From NCBI RefSeq assembly GCF_009746625.1, contig NZ_VWXL01000020.1:1-64000 (forward strand): a stretch of DNA of 64,000 bases, written 5' to 3'. How positions within the stretch are numbered: position 1 is the first letter of the stretch; every line of letters begins with the position of its first letter. The notes beneath the pieces are model-generated. The model was not told the DNA's origin. It made no database searches and saw only the letters and a list, made by a program, of their open reading frames with translations. This document shows positions 1-8,291 of this stretch, one piece after another. This DNA is from Caproicibacter fermentans. GTDB lineage: Bacteria > Bacillota > Clostridia > Oscillospirales > Acutalibacteraceae. The position numbers and the translations under genes are program-made.

Positions 1-36
1 ATATTCGATATCCGTAAAAGTTTGTTGCTTTTTCAT
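1..36 (-). CDS. possible 5' end of an IS5-type transposase, cut by window edge
   Basis: Reading leftwards from an ATG at 34-36, twelve codons are visible before the window ends, giving MKKQQTFTDIEY. This resembles the opening of IS5-family transposases common in Clostridia, which often begin with a QxTFTDIEY-like stretch. Only twelve residues are seen, the ribosome site is poor (AGGCGG, about ten bases upstream), and no terminal inverted repeat could be defined in 37-200. It could be any truncated gene; the call rests on N-terminal resemblance alone. Confidence 0.35.
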   Translation of the reverse strand, partial: MKKQQTFTDIEY

Positions 37-199
37 TTCTCTGCACCGCCTGTGAATTGATAGTTCTATTTTACCAGAGTTCTCCTCTCTTCGGTAGAGG
101 GGCGGATTAAATCAGAGGTTCCTTAGATAAGGTTATCGTTCGCATTTGTTGCTGAAAACATTCATAATTTAATAAATTCCCGCCGGCATGCCGTTTCCC

Positions 200-269
200 G
201 AAAGAAAAGACGGCGGACCGGATTCTGTAAACCACCCGTAAAACCGGCAGTACAGAATCCGGCACCGTC
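200..269 (-). terminator. terminator of the nagB-nagA unit
   Basis: On the minus strand a long hairpin follows nagA. The 12-base arms CCGGATTCTGTA (218-229) and TACAGAATCCGG (251-262) pair exactly and are extended by GACGG/CCGTC. The minus-strand product then runs into TTTTCTTT. This fits a Rho-independent terminator about 40 bases past the nagA stop. Nothing else supportable is seen between 37 and 305 apart from A/T-rich sequence. Confidence 0.75.
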
Positions 270-305
270 TCAAATGAACTGAAAAAAAATTTTTGAAAAC
301 GTCGG

Positions 306-1433
306 CTAAAACACAAACTTGCCGCCCACCATCACTTTCCTGATGGTGAAATCCCGGTTCAGTACAACGAGGTCGGCAGATTTTCCTGTTTTAATACTGC
401 CGATCCGGTCGTCCATCCCGATCGCGGCGGCAGGATTAATCGTCGCGGACTTTATGATCCGTCGGAGCGGCAGTCCGAACCGGACCAGATTCCTGATTTC
501 ATCCAAAAGGTTGGTGGTGGAACCCGCGATCGTGCCGTCAGCCAGTCTGGCTCTGCCGTCTTTCACGAAAACCTGCTGTCCGCCCAGGTCATAAAGGCCG
601 TCCGCGAGTCCCGCCGCGCGAAGGGAATCGCTGACAATCACCGTTCTGTCTTCTCCCAGAAGGCGGAACGAAAGCCGCAGCACAGCCGGATGAATATGAA
701 CCCCGTCGCAAATGATTTCAGCCTTCACGTCAGAATTGTCGAAGACCGCCCCCACCGCGCCCGGCGTGCGGTGGTTGAGTCCGGTCATGGCATTATACAG
801 ATGGGTTACGTGCGTGATTCCCTGTTCAAAAGCGGCTTTGGCCCGGTCATAGTCCGCGTCGGTATGCGCCATAGATACCGTGCACAATTTTGCGGCATGT
901 TCGATAAAGTCATCCGCGTTTTCCTGTTCCGGAGCAATATCGACAAGCTTGATGATGCCGCCGCAGTCCCGGAAAAGCTCCTCGAACTCCCTCCAGTCCG
1001 GCGTTCGCACGTAGCTTTCGTCCTGCGCGCCCTTTCTATGCGCGGAAATGTAGGGACCTTCCATATTAACCCCGCACACGCGCGCCCCCTCGACGGGATG
1101 TTCCATGCAGTCCCTGACGACGGAAAGCGCGGATCGGATTTGGGTCATCGCAACCGTCATCGTCGTGGGGCAAAATGACGTAACGCCCTTTGTAATCAGA
1201 TGTTTTGCCATTGTTTCGATCGCCCCGCGAGTGCCGTCGCAGGTGTCGGCGCCCGCACAGCCGTGGATATGAATATCCACAAACCCCGGCGCAACAATGC
1301 AGCCGCTCAGATCGACGGTTTCTTCTCCGGAAAGGCAGGGCGCGATTTCAGCGATCCTGTCCTCATGAATGGAAAGATCGGTTTGAACCAGATCGAAATC
1401 CTGATTAAACACCTCTGCGTTTTTCAATAACAT
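306..1433 (-). CDS. nagA: N-acetylglucosamine-6-phosphate deacetylase
   Basis: Cytoplasmic enzyme that removes acetate from GlcNAc-6-phosphate, giving glucosamine-6-phosphate for NagB. The 375-residue length is usual for the family. The amidohydrolase metal motif HIHG appears in GFVDIHIHGCAG near residue 55, followed by NMEGPYIS, the metal-binding HTDADYD and HLYNAM segments, and a C-terminal AGSTTNL/SADLVVL region typical of NagA. The ATG is preceded by AAAGGA. It lies 15 bases after nagB on the same strand and ends the operon before a strong hairpin. With the upstream sugar importer and GH94 phosphorylase it forms an amino-sugar degradation route. The family assignment is firm; physiological supply of GlcNAc-6-P from the GH94/mutase pair is inferred. 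Confidence 0.95.
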   Translation of the reverse strand: MLLKNAEVFNQDFDLVQTDLSIHEDRIAEIAPCLSGEETVDLSGCIVAPGFVDIHIHGCAGADTCDGTRGAIETMAKHLITKGVTSFCPTTMTVAMTQIRSALSVVRDCMEHPVEGARVCGVNMEGPYISAHRKGAQDESYVRTPDWREFEELFRDCGGIIKLVDIAPEQENADDFIEHAAKLCTVSMAHTDADYDRAKAAFEQGITHVTHLYNAMTGLNHRTPGAVGAVFDNSDVKAEIICDGVHIHPAVLRLSFRLLGEDRTVIVSDSLRAAGLADGLYDLGGQQVFVKDGRARLADGTIAGSTTNLLDEIRNLVRFGLPLRRIIKSATINPAAAIGMDDRIGSIKTGKSADLVVLNRDFTIRKVMVGGKFVF

Positions 1434-1448
1434 ATGTTTTCTATCCTT

Positions 1449-2189
1449 TCACCGGCGTCTGCTGTGAACAGCCGACATTGCGTCCTGATCCGCAACCACC
1501 GTCACGTCCGGATGAAGCTGAAGAATCGAAGCCGGAATTCCAGGGGTCACCGGGCCAAACAGAGCCTTTTCAAGAATATCGGCCTTATTTGCGCCGCTGA
1601 CCACCAAAAGGATTTTTTTCGCCTGCATGATCGCCTTGATTCCCATCGTAAGCGCATACCTCGGGACTTCCTCCATGCTCTGGAAAAAGCGGGAATTCGC
1701 CTGAATGGTTTCTTCCCTGAGCGCCGCCCGGTGCGTCATTTTGTCAAAGCTCTGGTCCGGCTCGTTAAATCCGATGTGACCGGTTTCCCCGACGCCGAGC
1801 AGCTGAAGGTCGATTCCTCCAAGCTCCGCGATATGCCTGTCATATTTTTTGCATTCCGTTTCAAAGTCTTCCGCCATCCCGTTTGGAACCGCCGTGTTTT
1901 CCGGTTTTATATTGACATGCCCGAAAAAGTTTTGATTCATATAATAGCGGTAGCTCTGCGGGTTTTCCGGAGAAAGCCCGCAGTACTCATCCAAATTTAC
2001 ACTGTGGATTTCCCCGAAATCGACGTCCCCTTTTTCGTACCAGTCAACCAGCTGACGATAAATGCCCAGCGGAGTCGACCCCGTCGCAAGACCCAGAACA
2101 CTTCTCGGAAAGAGAATCACCTGCGCCGAAATGATGTTCGCGGCCTTGCGGCTCATCCCCTGATAATCCTTTGCCTCAATTAATTTCAT
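1449..2189 (-). CDS. nagB: glucosamine-6-phosphate deaminase
   Basis: Converts glucosamine-6-phosphate to fructose-6-phosphate and ammonia, the entry point of amino sugars into glycolysis. The 246-residue protein shows the family signatures: GLATGSTPLGIY for phosphate binding near residue 35, SVNLDEYCGL with the catalytic Asp near residue 65, and GVGETGHIGFNEP near residue 132. Length matches short Gram-positive NagB proteins that lack the allosteric C-terminal extension of enterobacteria. AAAGGAAA lies upstream of the ATG. It is followed by nagA after 15 bases and preceded by the response-regulator gene with a gap of about 80 bases, so it may share the transporter transcript. Confidence 0.96.
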   Translation of the reverse strand: MKLIEAKDYQGMSRKAANIISAQVILFPRSVLGLATGSTPLGIYRQLVDWYEKGDVDFGEIHSVNLDEYCGLSPENPQSYRYYMNQNFFGHVNIKPENTAVPNGMAEDFETECKKYDRHIAELGGIDLQLLGVGETGHIGFNEPDQSFDKMTHRAALREETIQANSRFFQSMEEVPRYALTMGIKAIMQAKKILLVVSGANKADILEKALFGPVTPGIPASILQLHPDVTVVADQDAMSAVHSRRR

Positions 2190-2272
2190 CGTCCGATTTC
2201 CTTTCTTTTCCCAATTTTGTAGTCCGATTATCCTTTTTTATCATACCACACAAATGCAAAGCGGTTAAGCTT

Positions 2273-3028
2273 CTATTGATATGAATTTCGATATTCCAGC
2301 GGCGACATTTGAATTGTTTTTTTAAAGATTCTTGAAAAATGCGTGACATCGTTAAAACCCAGCATTTCGGAAATCTCATGGATTTTGAAAGAAGGATCTT
2401 TCAGAAGCTCTTTTGCCTTTTCAATCCTCGTATTGTTTAAAAGGCTGCTGAAGCTTTCCCCGGTGTACCGGTTCAGAAGTTTACTGAGATACCATGGACT
2501 GACATATGTTTTTTCGGTGAGCACGGTCAGGGTGAGCTTCTCCGCGTAATGCACCCGGATATACTCCACGGCGCTGCGGACGATCAGGTTCCCGGCGGGG
2601 CTCTCTTCCGGGCGTTCTTCGCCGATTCCCGCTTCGCGCGGAGAAGCAGTGTTTCCGCTGAGGTTTTTCGTCATAATCCGAAGGGCTTCCTCCAGCTCGT
2701 GCATCCTGGAGGGCTTCAGCAAAAAGCGGGTAACACCGAGGTTGATTGCCCTTTTTGCGTATTCAAAATCCCTGTAGCCGGTCAGCACCGTAATCTGCAT
2801 CCGGGGGAATTCGCTTTTCAGTCCGGCAAGCATGGTAAGGCCGTCCATGTCCGGCATTTTGATATCGGTAAAAAGAATATCCGGGCGGTATTGTCTGACC
2901 GCGACCGCGCCCTGCCGCGCGTCCGACGCGGTCGCAACTACCTCGCAGTCAAACGCGGTCCAGTCGACAACCTTTTTCAGGCCCTCCACAATGATCGTTT
3001 CATCGTCGATCAAAATCACTTTGTACAT
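2273..3028 (-). CDS. YesN-like response regulator, receiver plus AraC-type DNA-binding domain
   Basis: Receiver domain (about residues 1-120) with the phosphoacceptor Asp in DILFTDIKMPDMDG and the conserved Lys in FLLKPSR. A spacer follows, then a C-terminal AraC/XylS helix-turn-helix pair (about 150-250) including ISEMLGFNDVTHFSRIFKK. This is the YesN architecture that pairs with YesM-type kinases; the likely partner is encoded at 6446-8188, at the other side of the ABC genes. The start is the ATG at 3028 with GGAGGCGG seven bases upstream; a longer frame adds seven residues without a better ribosome site. Expected role is activation of the adjacent sugar importer and perhaps nagBA. The ligand is unknown. 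Confidence 0.9.
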   Translation of the reverse strand: MYKVILIDDETIIVEGLKKVVDWTAFDCEVVATASDARQGAVAVRQYRPDILFTDIKMPDMDGLTMLAGLKSEFPRMQITVLTGYRDFEYAKRAINLGVTRFLLKPSRMHELEEALRIMTKNLSGNTASPREAGIGEERPEESPAGNLIVRSAVEYIRVHYAEKLTLTVLTEKTYVSPWYLSKLLNRYTGESFSSLLNNTRIEKAKELLKDPSFKIHEISEMLGFNDVTHFSRIFKKTIQMSPLEYRNSYQ

Positions 3029-3057
3029 CAAGCCGCCTCCGGTACGCAAAAAGATGT

Positions 3058-3954
3058 TCAGCCCTTGATGGCTCCAACGGTCAGTCCCCTGATAATATTC
3101 TTTTGTAAAATGACGTATACGGCCAAAACCGGCACCACGACCAGAACAACGGCCGCCGCCATCAGTCCGTAGTTGACGCCCGCAATCGAGGTGATCTCGC
3201 TCAGCAGACGGGTAATGGTAAAGGTATCCTTATACCGCAAAAAGAACATCTGGGTGAACAGGTCGTTATAGGACCATAGGAATGTAAATATAGCAACGGT
3301 AACAAAGGAAGGTTTTGCAATGGGAAGAATGATTTTAAAAAATATCTGATAAGTGCTGCAGCCTTCCAGGTAAGCCGCCTCCTCCAGGTCGATGGGCAGC
3401 GAGCGGATAAATCCGGTCAGAACAATCATGGCGAAGGAAAGATTCCCCGCTATCTGCGGCAGAATCACGCTGAGCTGGGAAAGAAACAGATGGTCGGTGT
3501 TGACGATGTGCCAGCTGAACATCATCCGAAACACCGGAATCACCGTTGAAAAAACAGGAAACATCATGCTGGCAATTACCAGGGAATACAAAATTCCCCT
3601 GCCCTTGAACTGGTAGCGAGCCATTCCGTAGGCCGCGAGTCCCGCCAGCAGAAGAACCGCGACGGTAACCGCAGTGGAAATCACCATGCTGTTCTTATAG
3701 GCGCTGAGGATATCCACTCTCTCAAAAGCGGTTTTATAATTATCCAGCGTAAAGCTGTTGCCAAACGGGATGGAAAAGGAATCGGAACGGATGAGTCCTT
3801 TCAGCCGGAACGAATTCAAAATCACCCAGAAAAACGGATAAATCGTTGTCAGAGCCCAAAATGAAAGAAGCAAATATAGAAACAGTTTTCCCGGGCCAAA
3901 CCGCCTGCCCGGACTTTTTAATTTTGCTAAGGAAACAGAATCTGCTGTTTGCAT
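3058..3954 (-). CDS. sugar ABC transporter permease, MalG type
   Basis: Inner-membrane subunit of a CUT1 carbohydrate importer. Six hydrophobic segments are visible, with the EAA coupling loop in EEAAYLEGCSTYQIFFKIILPIAKP and the C-terminal GLTVGAIKG typical of MalG-like permeases. The ATG at 3954 has AAAGGA eleven bases upstream; a longer frame begins at 3981 but lacks a ribosome site. It follows its partner permease (4037-4924) and precedes the response regulator by about 30 bases. The ATPase is not in this cluster, as is usual for CUT1 importers that share an MsmK-like ATPase encoded elsewhere. Substrate is inferred to be a GlcNAc-containing oligosaccharide from the neighbours. Confidence 0.92.
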   Translation of the reverse strand: MQTADSVSLAKLKSPGRRFGPGKLFLYLLLSFWALTTIYPFFWVILNSFRLKGLIRSDSFSIPFGNSFTLDNYKTAFERVDILSAYKNSMVISTAVTVAVLLLAGLAAYGMARYQFKGRGILYSLVIASMMFPVFSTVIPVFRMMFSWHIVNTDHLFLSQLSVILPQIAGNLSFAMIVLTGFIRSLPIDLEEAAYLEGCSTYQIFFKIILPIAKPSFVTVAIFTFLWSYNDLFTQMFFLRYKDTFTITRLLSEITSIAGVNYGLMAAAVVLVVVPVLAVYVILQKNIIRGLTVGAIKG

Positions 3955-4036
3955 CTGATGACCAATCCTTTCGCTGCGCATAAGGCAATGCGGTAATTCA
4001 AAAAAATCTCCGGACGGTATTTCTGTTGAATCATCG

Positions 4037-4924
4037 CTAATAATCCTTTTCTTTGAATATTTTGTTCGCAGCCTGTGCGATCACTACGCCGAGCACTACA
4101 ATCACGATGGCGATTGCGGAACCGTAATCCACGTCTCCCATCGTAAAGGTCTGATGATACATATAGGTACCCGTCAGCCAGGACAGGTTCATGGGAATTC
4201 CCTCTCCCATCATAACCCAGGGAAGATCGAACACCTTCAGCGCCCCGGTAATTGCCAAAATTAGGCAGGTACAAAGAACATTGTGCAGCAGGGGCAGCGT
4301 GATATAGCGCACTTGCTGCAACTTTCCGGCTCCGTCAATCTCGGCGGCCTCGTAAAGCTCTTCGGAAATGTTGTTCAGCCCCGTGACAAGGATGACAAAA
4401 TAGAAACCGACATACTGCCACATCACGGGCAGCGTCATGGTAAACAGAAAATGGGTTTCGTCCTTCCAGTCTATCACTTCGGTTGAGCCGAGCATTTGAA
4501 GCAGCTGGTTGACCATGCCCCCGTCGTAGAGAAAGATCAGATTAAAAAGCAGTCCCAGCGCAGTTGCGGAGATGACAATCGGAAAAAAGTACACGGTGCG
4601 GAAGAATTGGGTGCCCGCTCTGATATGGTCGACCATCAGCGCGAGAAGCAACGCGACGCCGACCTGAAAAATGATCGTCAATACCATCAGCAGCAGCGTA
4701 TTTTTAACCGCTGTCGCCATCATGGGATCCTGAAACAGCTTTTTATAATTTTCGTACCACGGCTGATTCATCCCCGCCGCAGCGGTGCCAAGGCCGTCAA
4801 TGCTGCAAAAGCTGTTGTAGACATTCATGACAAATGGATAGTAGAGAAACAGCCCCATAAACAGAAACGCGGGAACCAGAAAAATAACCAACGGCCCTTT
4901 CCTTCTGTAAACCATCGAAGTCAT
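4037..4924 (-). CDS. sugar ABC transporter permease, MalF/UgpA type
   Basis: First permease of the CUT1 importer. The 295 residues contain a short cytoplasmic N-terminus, six hydrophobic segments and the EAA loop in EELYEAAEIDGAGKLQQVRYITLPLL. Length and motif place it in the MalF/UgpA/LacF group. It lies about 85 bases after the binding-protein gene; between them an inverted repeat around 4945-4985 (CTCTCCGG/CCGGAGAG) could act as a processing or partial terminator hairpin that lowers permease expression relative to the binding protein. The ribosome site is weak (AGAAAG). Functions with 3058-3954 and the lipoprotein 5009-6340. Confidence 0.92.
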   Translation of the reverse strand: MTSMVYRRKGPLVIFLVPAFLFMGLFLYYPFVMNVYNSFCSIDGLGTAAAGMNQPWYENYKKLFQDPMMATAVKNTLLLMVLTIIFQVGVALLLALMVDHIRAGTQFFRTVYFFPIVISATALGLLFNLIFLYDGGMVNQLLQMLGSTEVIDWKDETHFLFTMTLPVMWQYVGFYFVILVTGLNNISEELYEAAEIDGAGKLQQVRYITLPLLHNVLCTCLILAITGALKVFDLPWVMMGEGIPMNLSWLTGTYMYHQTFTMGDVDYGSAIAIVIVVLGVVIAQAANKIFKEKDY

Positions 4925-5008
4925 ACCATCATCGCTTTCTTTAGAAAAACCGGAGAGACGACGCGCACTCTCCGGTTTTTTCTGTAATTTTCGGGAAACG
5001 GCCTTGTC

Positions 5009-6340
5009 TTAACCCTTGATTGCCAGGCTTTGGTCAATGACCTTGCCCGCGTCCTGCTTTCCGGCAACAATATCCTTGATTCCGGCAAACAGCGCGGTGC
5101 GGGCGGCCTGATTCAGATTATCCTGCGCGGCGGGCGCGAGCCCCGTTTTACCGTTGACCATCTGAAGAGCGGACTGAACAAGGGCGTCCGCGCCGTCCGG
5201 GGTAGGCATCGGTTTCTTGAGCGCGGTCACATTGGTCGCGCCGAATTTTGCGACCACATCGTCCGCAGTCATCGCCTCGACAAACTGAACGCATGCCTTT
5301 TGCTTGGCCGGGTCGCTCCATGCCTTTTTGGTAATATAATAGCCCATGGAGATTCCGCCGATGAGATCAGTCGCTTTTCTCTCATTTTCAGCAGGTACGT
5401 AGGTAACGGCAAAATCTTTAATGTCTTTCGCGTTCTGCTGGAACCAGCCGATCTTCCAGGAACCGTCAATGGCAAACGCGGCTTTGTCGTCCGCCATCAG
5501 CTGAAACGTCTCCGCGTCGGTGGCAGTCAATGTATTTTTCGGGAAATATCCTTTTTCATAAAGGGTTTTCATGTCGTTCATCCCGTCAACCCATGCTTTT
5601 CCGCGCTCATCCGTGGAGGACGCGGGAACCTTGGCGTGGGTTGCAATAGTGTCGTGGTTAAAAATCGTGTATTCAAACCAATAATGCGGAACCTCCTGAA
5701 GCGAGCATGCGATCGGCGTATACCCCTTCGCCTTGATGGCTTCGCAGTCTTTCAGAAACTGATCCCATGTGTAATTGGAATCCGGAACGGAAACGCCGCA
5801 GTCCGAGAGAACCTTTTTGTTAACGTACAACCCTTCCCAGTATCCGTTGACCGGAACGGAATAATTCTTGCCGTCAACCGGGGAAGCGCCCAGAAGCTCG
5901 TCTTTCATATTGCCGGCATACTCCGGATACGTTTGGCGGATCTCGTCCACGCCGACAACTTTTCCGCCCTGAACCAGCTTGTTGGAGTCGACGCCGTTGA
6001 AGTAAAAGAGAACGTCCGGCTCCGCGCCGGTTTCAAAGTCGGCCATGATTTTTGCTTTCCACTCTTCGTTGGATGTGCCGGAGGCGTCTTTCACCGTATT
6101 GCCGGTCGCCTTTTCGTAATCCTTTACCGCGGCTTCATAGTTGCCGCGGTTGCCGTCGTCACCGCCGTACGAGGTGACAACCGTGATTTCTACCGGCTGA
6201 GCGGCCGCGGAGGAAACCTGCGCGGATTGCGCGGAAGCGGCCTGGGACGACGCCGCGGGCTGAGAAGAGTTTTGGCAGCCGAACATCGTGCCGCACAGGG
6301 ATACGGCAAGCACGAGCGCTGCTGCTTTTTTGATTTTCAT
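5009..6340 (-). CDS. extracellular sugar-binding lipoprotein (SBP family 1)
   Basis: Receptor of the CUT1 importer. The N-terminus has a basic start, a hydrophobic stretch and the lipobox-like MFGC near residue 22. A low-complexity Ser/Ala/Gln linker follows (about 23-50), then a bilobed solute-binding fold with family-1 signatures such as YTWDQFLKDCEAIK and DKAAFAIDGSWKIGW. The 443-residue length is normal. GGGAGG precedes the ATG by seven bases. It stands first in the transporter gene order, directly after the kinase gene. Specificity cannot be read from sequence; the chitobiose-type phosphorylase and nagBA nearby suggest a GlcNAc-containing ligand. Confidence 0.92.
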   Translation of the reverse strand: MKIKKAAALVLAVSLCGTMFGCQNSSQPAASSQAASAQSAQVSSAAAQPVEITVVTSYGGDDGNRGNYEAAVKDYEKATGNTVKDASGTSNEEWKAKIMADFETGAEPDVLFYFNGVDSNKLVQGGKVVGVDEIRQTYPEYAGNMKDELLGASPVDGKNYSVPVNGYWEGLYVNKKVLSDCGVSVPDSNYTWDQFLKDCEAIKAKGYTPIACSLQEVPHYWFEYTIFNHDTIATHAKVPASSTDERGKAWVDGMNDMKTLYEKGYFPKNTLTATDAETFQLMADDKAAFAIDGSWKIGWFQQNAKDIKDFAVTYVPAENERKATDLIGGISMGYYITKKAWSDPAKQKACVQFVEAMTADDVVAKFGATNVTALKKPMPTPDGADALVQSALQMVNGKTGLAPAAQDNLNQAARTALFAGIKDIVAGKQDAGKVIDQSLAIKG

Positions 6341-6445
6341 AATGAAACCTCCCTATTTTTGATAGCGCCAGAACCATTCTTTCGCTTTTTATGATACTCT
6401 TCTCCGAATTAAATAATAATAGACAGACTTGTGATTTCTTGCATA

Positions 6446-8188
6446 TTATTGTTTGCTTTGTACATTTGCAATAACAATTCTCGCCAAAGTATGGTCTTTG
6501 CTGTTCATAATAATAGTCAGCCCACTGCCGTCCCCAAAAATTATTTTCAATCGCTGATTTACATTTCGAATTCCAATGTTGCAGGAACTTTCATTTTCAA
6601 GGCTGCCGTTCCCGGAAAGAAGCTCTTCGATTTTTGCGCGGTCCTCCGGTGAAAGCGCGCTGTCGTTTTCGACTTCCAGAATCAAAGCGTTGTCTTCATA
6701 AAAGGCCCTGATCTGAATTTCCCCCTTCTGCCGCTGCTGGATTCCATGCTCCACAGCGTTTTCCAGCACCGGCTGGAGAATCAGGCGCGGAACGTATTCG
6801 TCCACGGCGGACGGGTCGACCTCCTTTTGCACGGTAAGCCTTTTGCCGAACCGCTCGGAAATAATGTACAGATAAGCGTCCGCGTACATCATCTCCTCAG
6901 AAAGATGAACCATAGGTTTCCCTCTGCGGTCTATGGCGGCGTCAAGCATGGTGGACAGCGCTTCGATCATTCTGGAAACCTTTACATTGTCCGCCAGTCT
7001 TGCCTCCCAGTTGATGATTTCGAGCGTATTGTTCAGAAAATGCGGATTGATCTGCGACTGCAGCGCCTTGATCCGTGCGTCGCGCAGCGCAAGCTCTTCT
7101 TTATAGATGCGTTCAAACTGGTACTTCAGCTTATATGACATGCTGTTGAACGAATTTGCAAGATATTGAAATTCGGAACTGTGAAACCGGTCGTTGATCT
7201 GAATACCGAATTCGCCGTCTTCAATCGCCCGGTTCCGGTCCATCAGACGTTTGACCGGCGCAGTGATATTCCGCGTAAAAAACCAGACAACCATAGCCAG
7301 AAGCGGCACGGCGAAAATCAGAATTTCAATCAGCATATTTTTGAATCCGGACAATTCCCTCGCGAGCGGAGCGCTGTTCACGCCAATTACATAGGAAAAC
7401 CGGTAATCCTGTCCCGGATTCATTCCGAAAACATACGATCGGTTCCCCGAATTCCTGTAAAAGAGTCCCTTCTGCGCCAGACTGATTCCCAGTGATTCCG
7501 GCGCGAGCTCTTCTCCCTTCAAAACCACTTTGGTGGAATTGAGCCAAAGAGAAGCGTCGGTTTCCCACGCCACATTCGCAATGCTGCCGAACATGGTTTT
7601 CGGATTGAGCTGCATGGTCAGGACCGCGTAGGTTCTATAATTGTCATCCACAATGTTTCTCACCATATAAACGCTGCCCTGAACGTTCAGAAAGCCGACG
7701 TTTGTGCCCAAGGTCCGGGAAAGGTTCCGGACCATGCTGTGAACCTTTTCCTGGTATTTCAGCACTCCCGAATAAGTTTCATGGTAGGTGTAATAAACCC
7801 GGTCCGGTTTGTCGCAGAAGTATAGCATGGTCAATAAAAAGCTGTCGTCATACTTGTACTGCTTCGAAAGAAATTCCGTAATTTTGTCGTACAGGGCCAT
7901 GGCGTCCTGTGTTTTTAAATAGTCCCGGTAAGCGCTTTGTACCGAACCGTTGTAAGAGGCATAGCGGGACGCCGAAATGGCCGAATCGATCTGATTCAGC
8001 GTAATTTTTACGGAATTGTTCGCGGATGCGGTAATGGTATTTGAAATCTGCCGGTCGATTCCTCTGTATATGTAATAACCCGCGGCGCCGCCGAAAATCG
8101 CCACGGGCAAAATCCAGCAAGCCATCACGATACCGATCAGTTCCCACTTCAGGGAAAAAGCCCCGCGCCGGTTTGTTTTTTTTCTCAT
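6446..8188 (-). CDS. YesM-type sensor histidine kinase
   Basis: Membrane sensor of 580 residues. A transmembrane segment at about 18-40 is followed by an extracytoplasmic Cache-like region of about 250 residues, a second membrane segment near 295-315, and HAMP (NITAPVKRLMDRNRAIEDGEF). The His-kinase domain of the LytS/YesM class carries the phosphoacceptor His in QSQINPHFLNNTLEIINWE, then an ATP-binding domain with LQPVLENAVEHGI and a glycine-rich GIRNVNQRL. Its likely partner is the AraC-type regulator at 2273-3028. The ribosome site is modest (GGGGCG). It starts about 90 bases after the GH94-mutase terminator, so it probably opens the transporter transcription unit. Confidence 0.93.
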   Translation of the reverse strand: MRKKTNRRGAFSLKWELIGIVMACWILPVAIFGGAAGYYIYRGIDRQISNTITASANNSVKITLNQIDSAISASRYASYNGSVQSAYRDYLKTQDAMALYDKITEFLSKQYKYDDSFLLTMLYFCDKPDRVYYTYHETYSGVLKYQEKVHSMVRNLSRTLGTNVGFLNVQGSVYMVRNIVDDNYRTYAVLTMQLNPKTMFGSIANVAWETDASLWLNSTKVVLKGEELAPESLGISLAQKGLFYRNSGNRSYVFGMNPGQDYRFSYVIGVNSAPLARELSGFKNMLIEILIFAVPLLAMVVWFFTRNITAPVKRLMDRNRAIEDGEFGIQINDRFHSSEFQYLANSFNSMSYKLKYQFERIYKEELALRDARIKALQSQINPHFLNNTLEIINWEARLADNVKVSRMIEALSTMLDAAIDRRGKPMVHLSEEMMYADAYLYIISERFGKRLTVQKEVDPSAVDEYVPRLILQPVLENAVEHGIQQRQKGEIQIRAFYEDNALILEVENDSALSPEDRAKIEELLSGNGSLENESSCNIGIRNVNQRLKIIFGDGSGLTIIMNSKDHTLARIVIANVQSKQ

Positions 8189-8261
8189 ACTTCGCCCCGT
8201 TTCTGCGGATGGCCAGGTATTTCCAACGGATTCATTCTTTGTAGATTATAACACCCAGGGC

Positions 8262-8291
8262 GGAAAAAGGACAGCCGATTTTAGCTGTCCT
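8262..8291 (-). terminator. terminator whose loop contains the stop codon of the mutase gene
   Basis: On the minus strand AGGACAGC, an eight-base loop TAAAATCG and GCTGTCCT form a perfect stem followed by TTTTCC. The first three loop bases are the TAA stop of the phosphohexomutase gene. This separates the GH94-mutase unit from the downstream kinase-transporter unit. Confidence 0.8.

Noticed and set aside
5030-6394. 454-codon open frame on the plus strand
   Set aside because: Antisense to the sugar-binding lipoprotein gene, no recognisable domain, no ribosome site.
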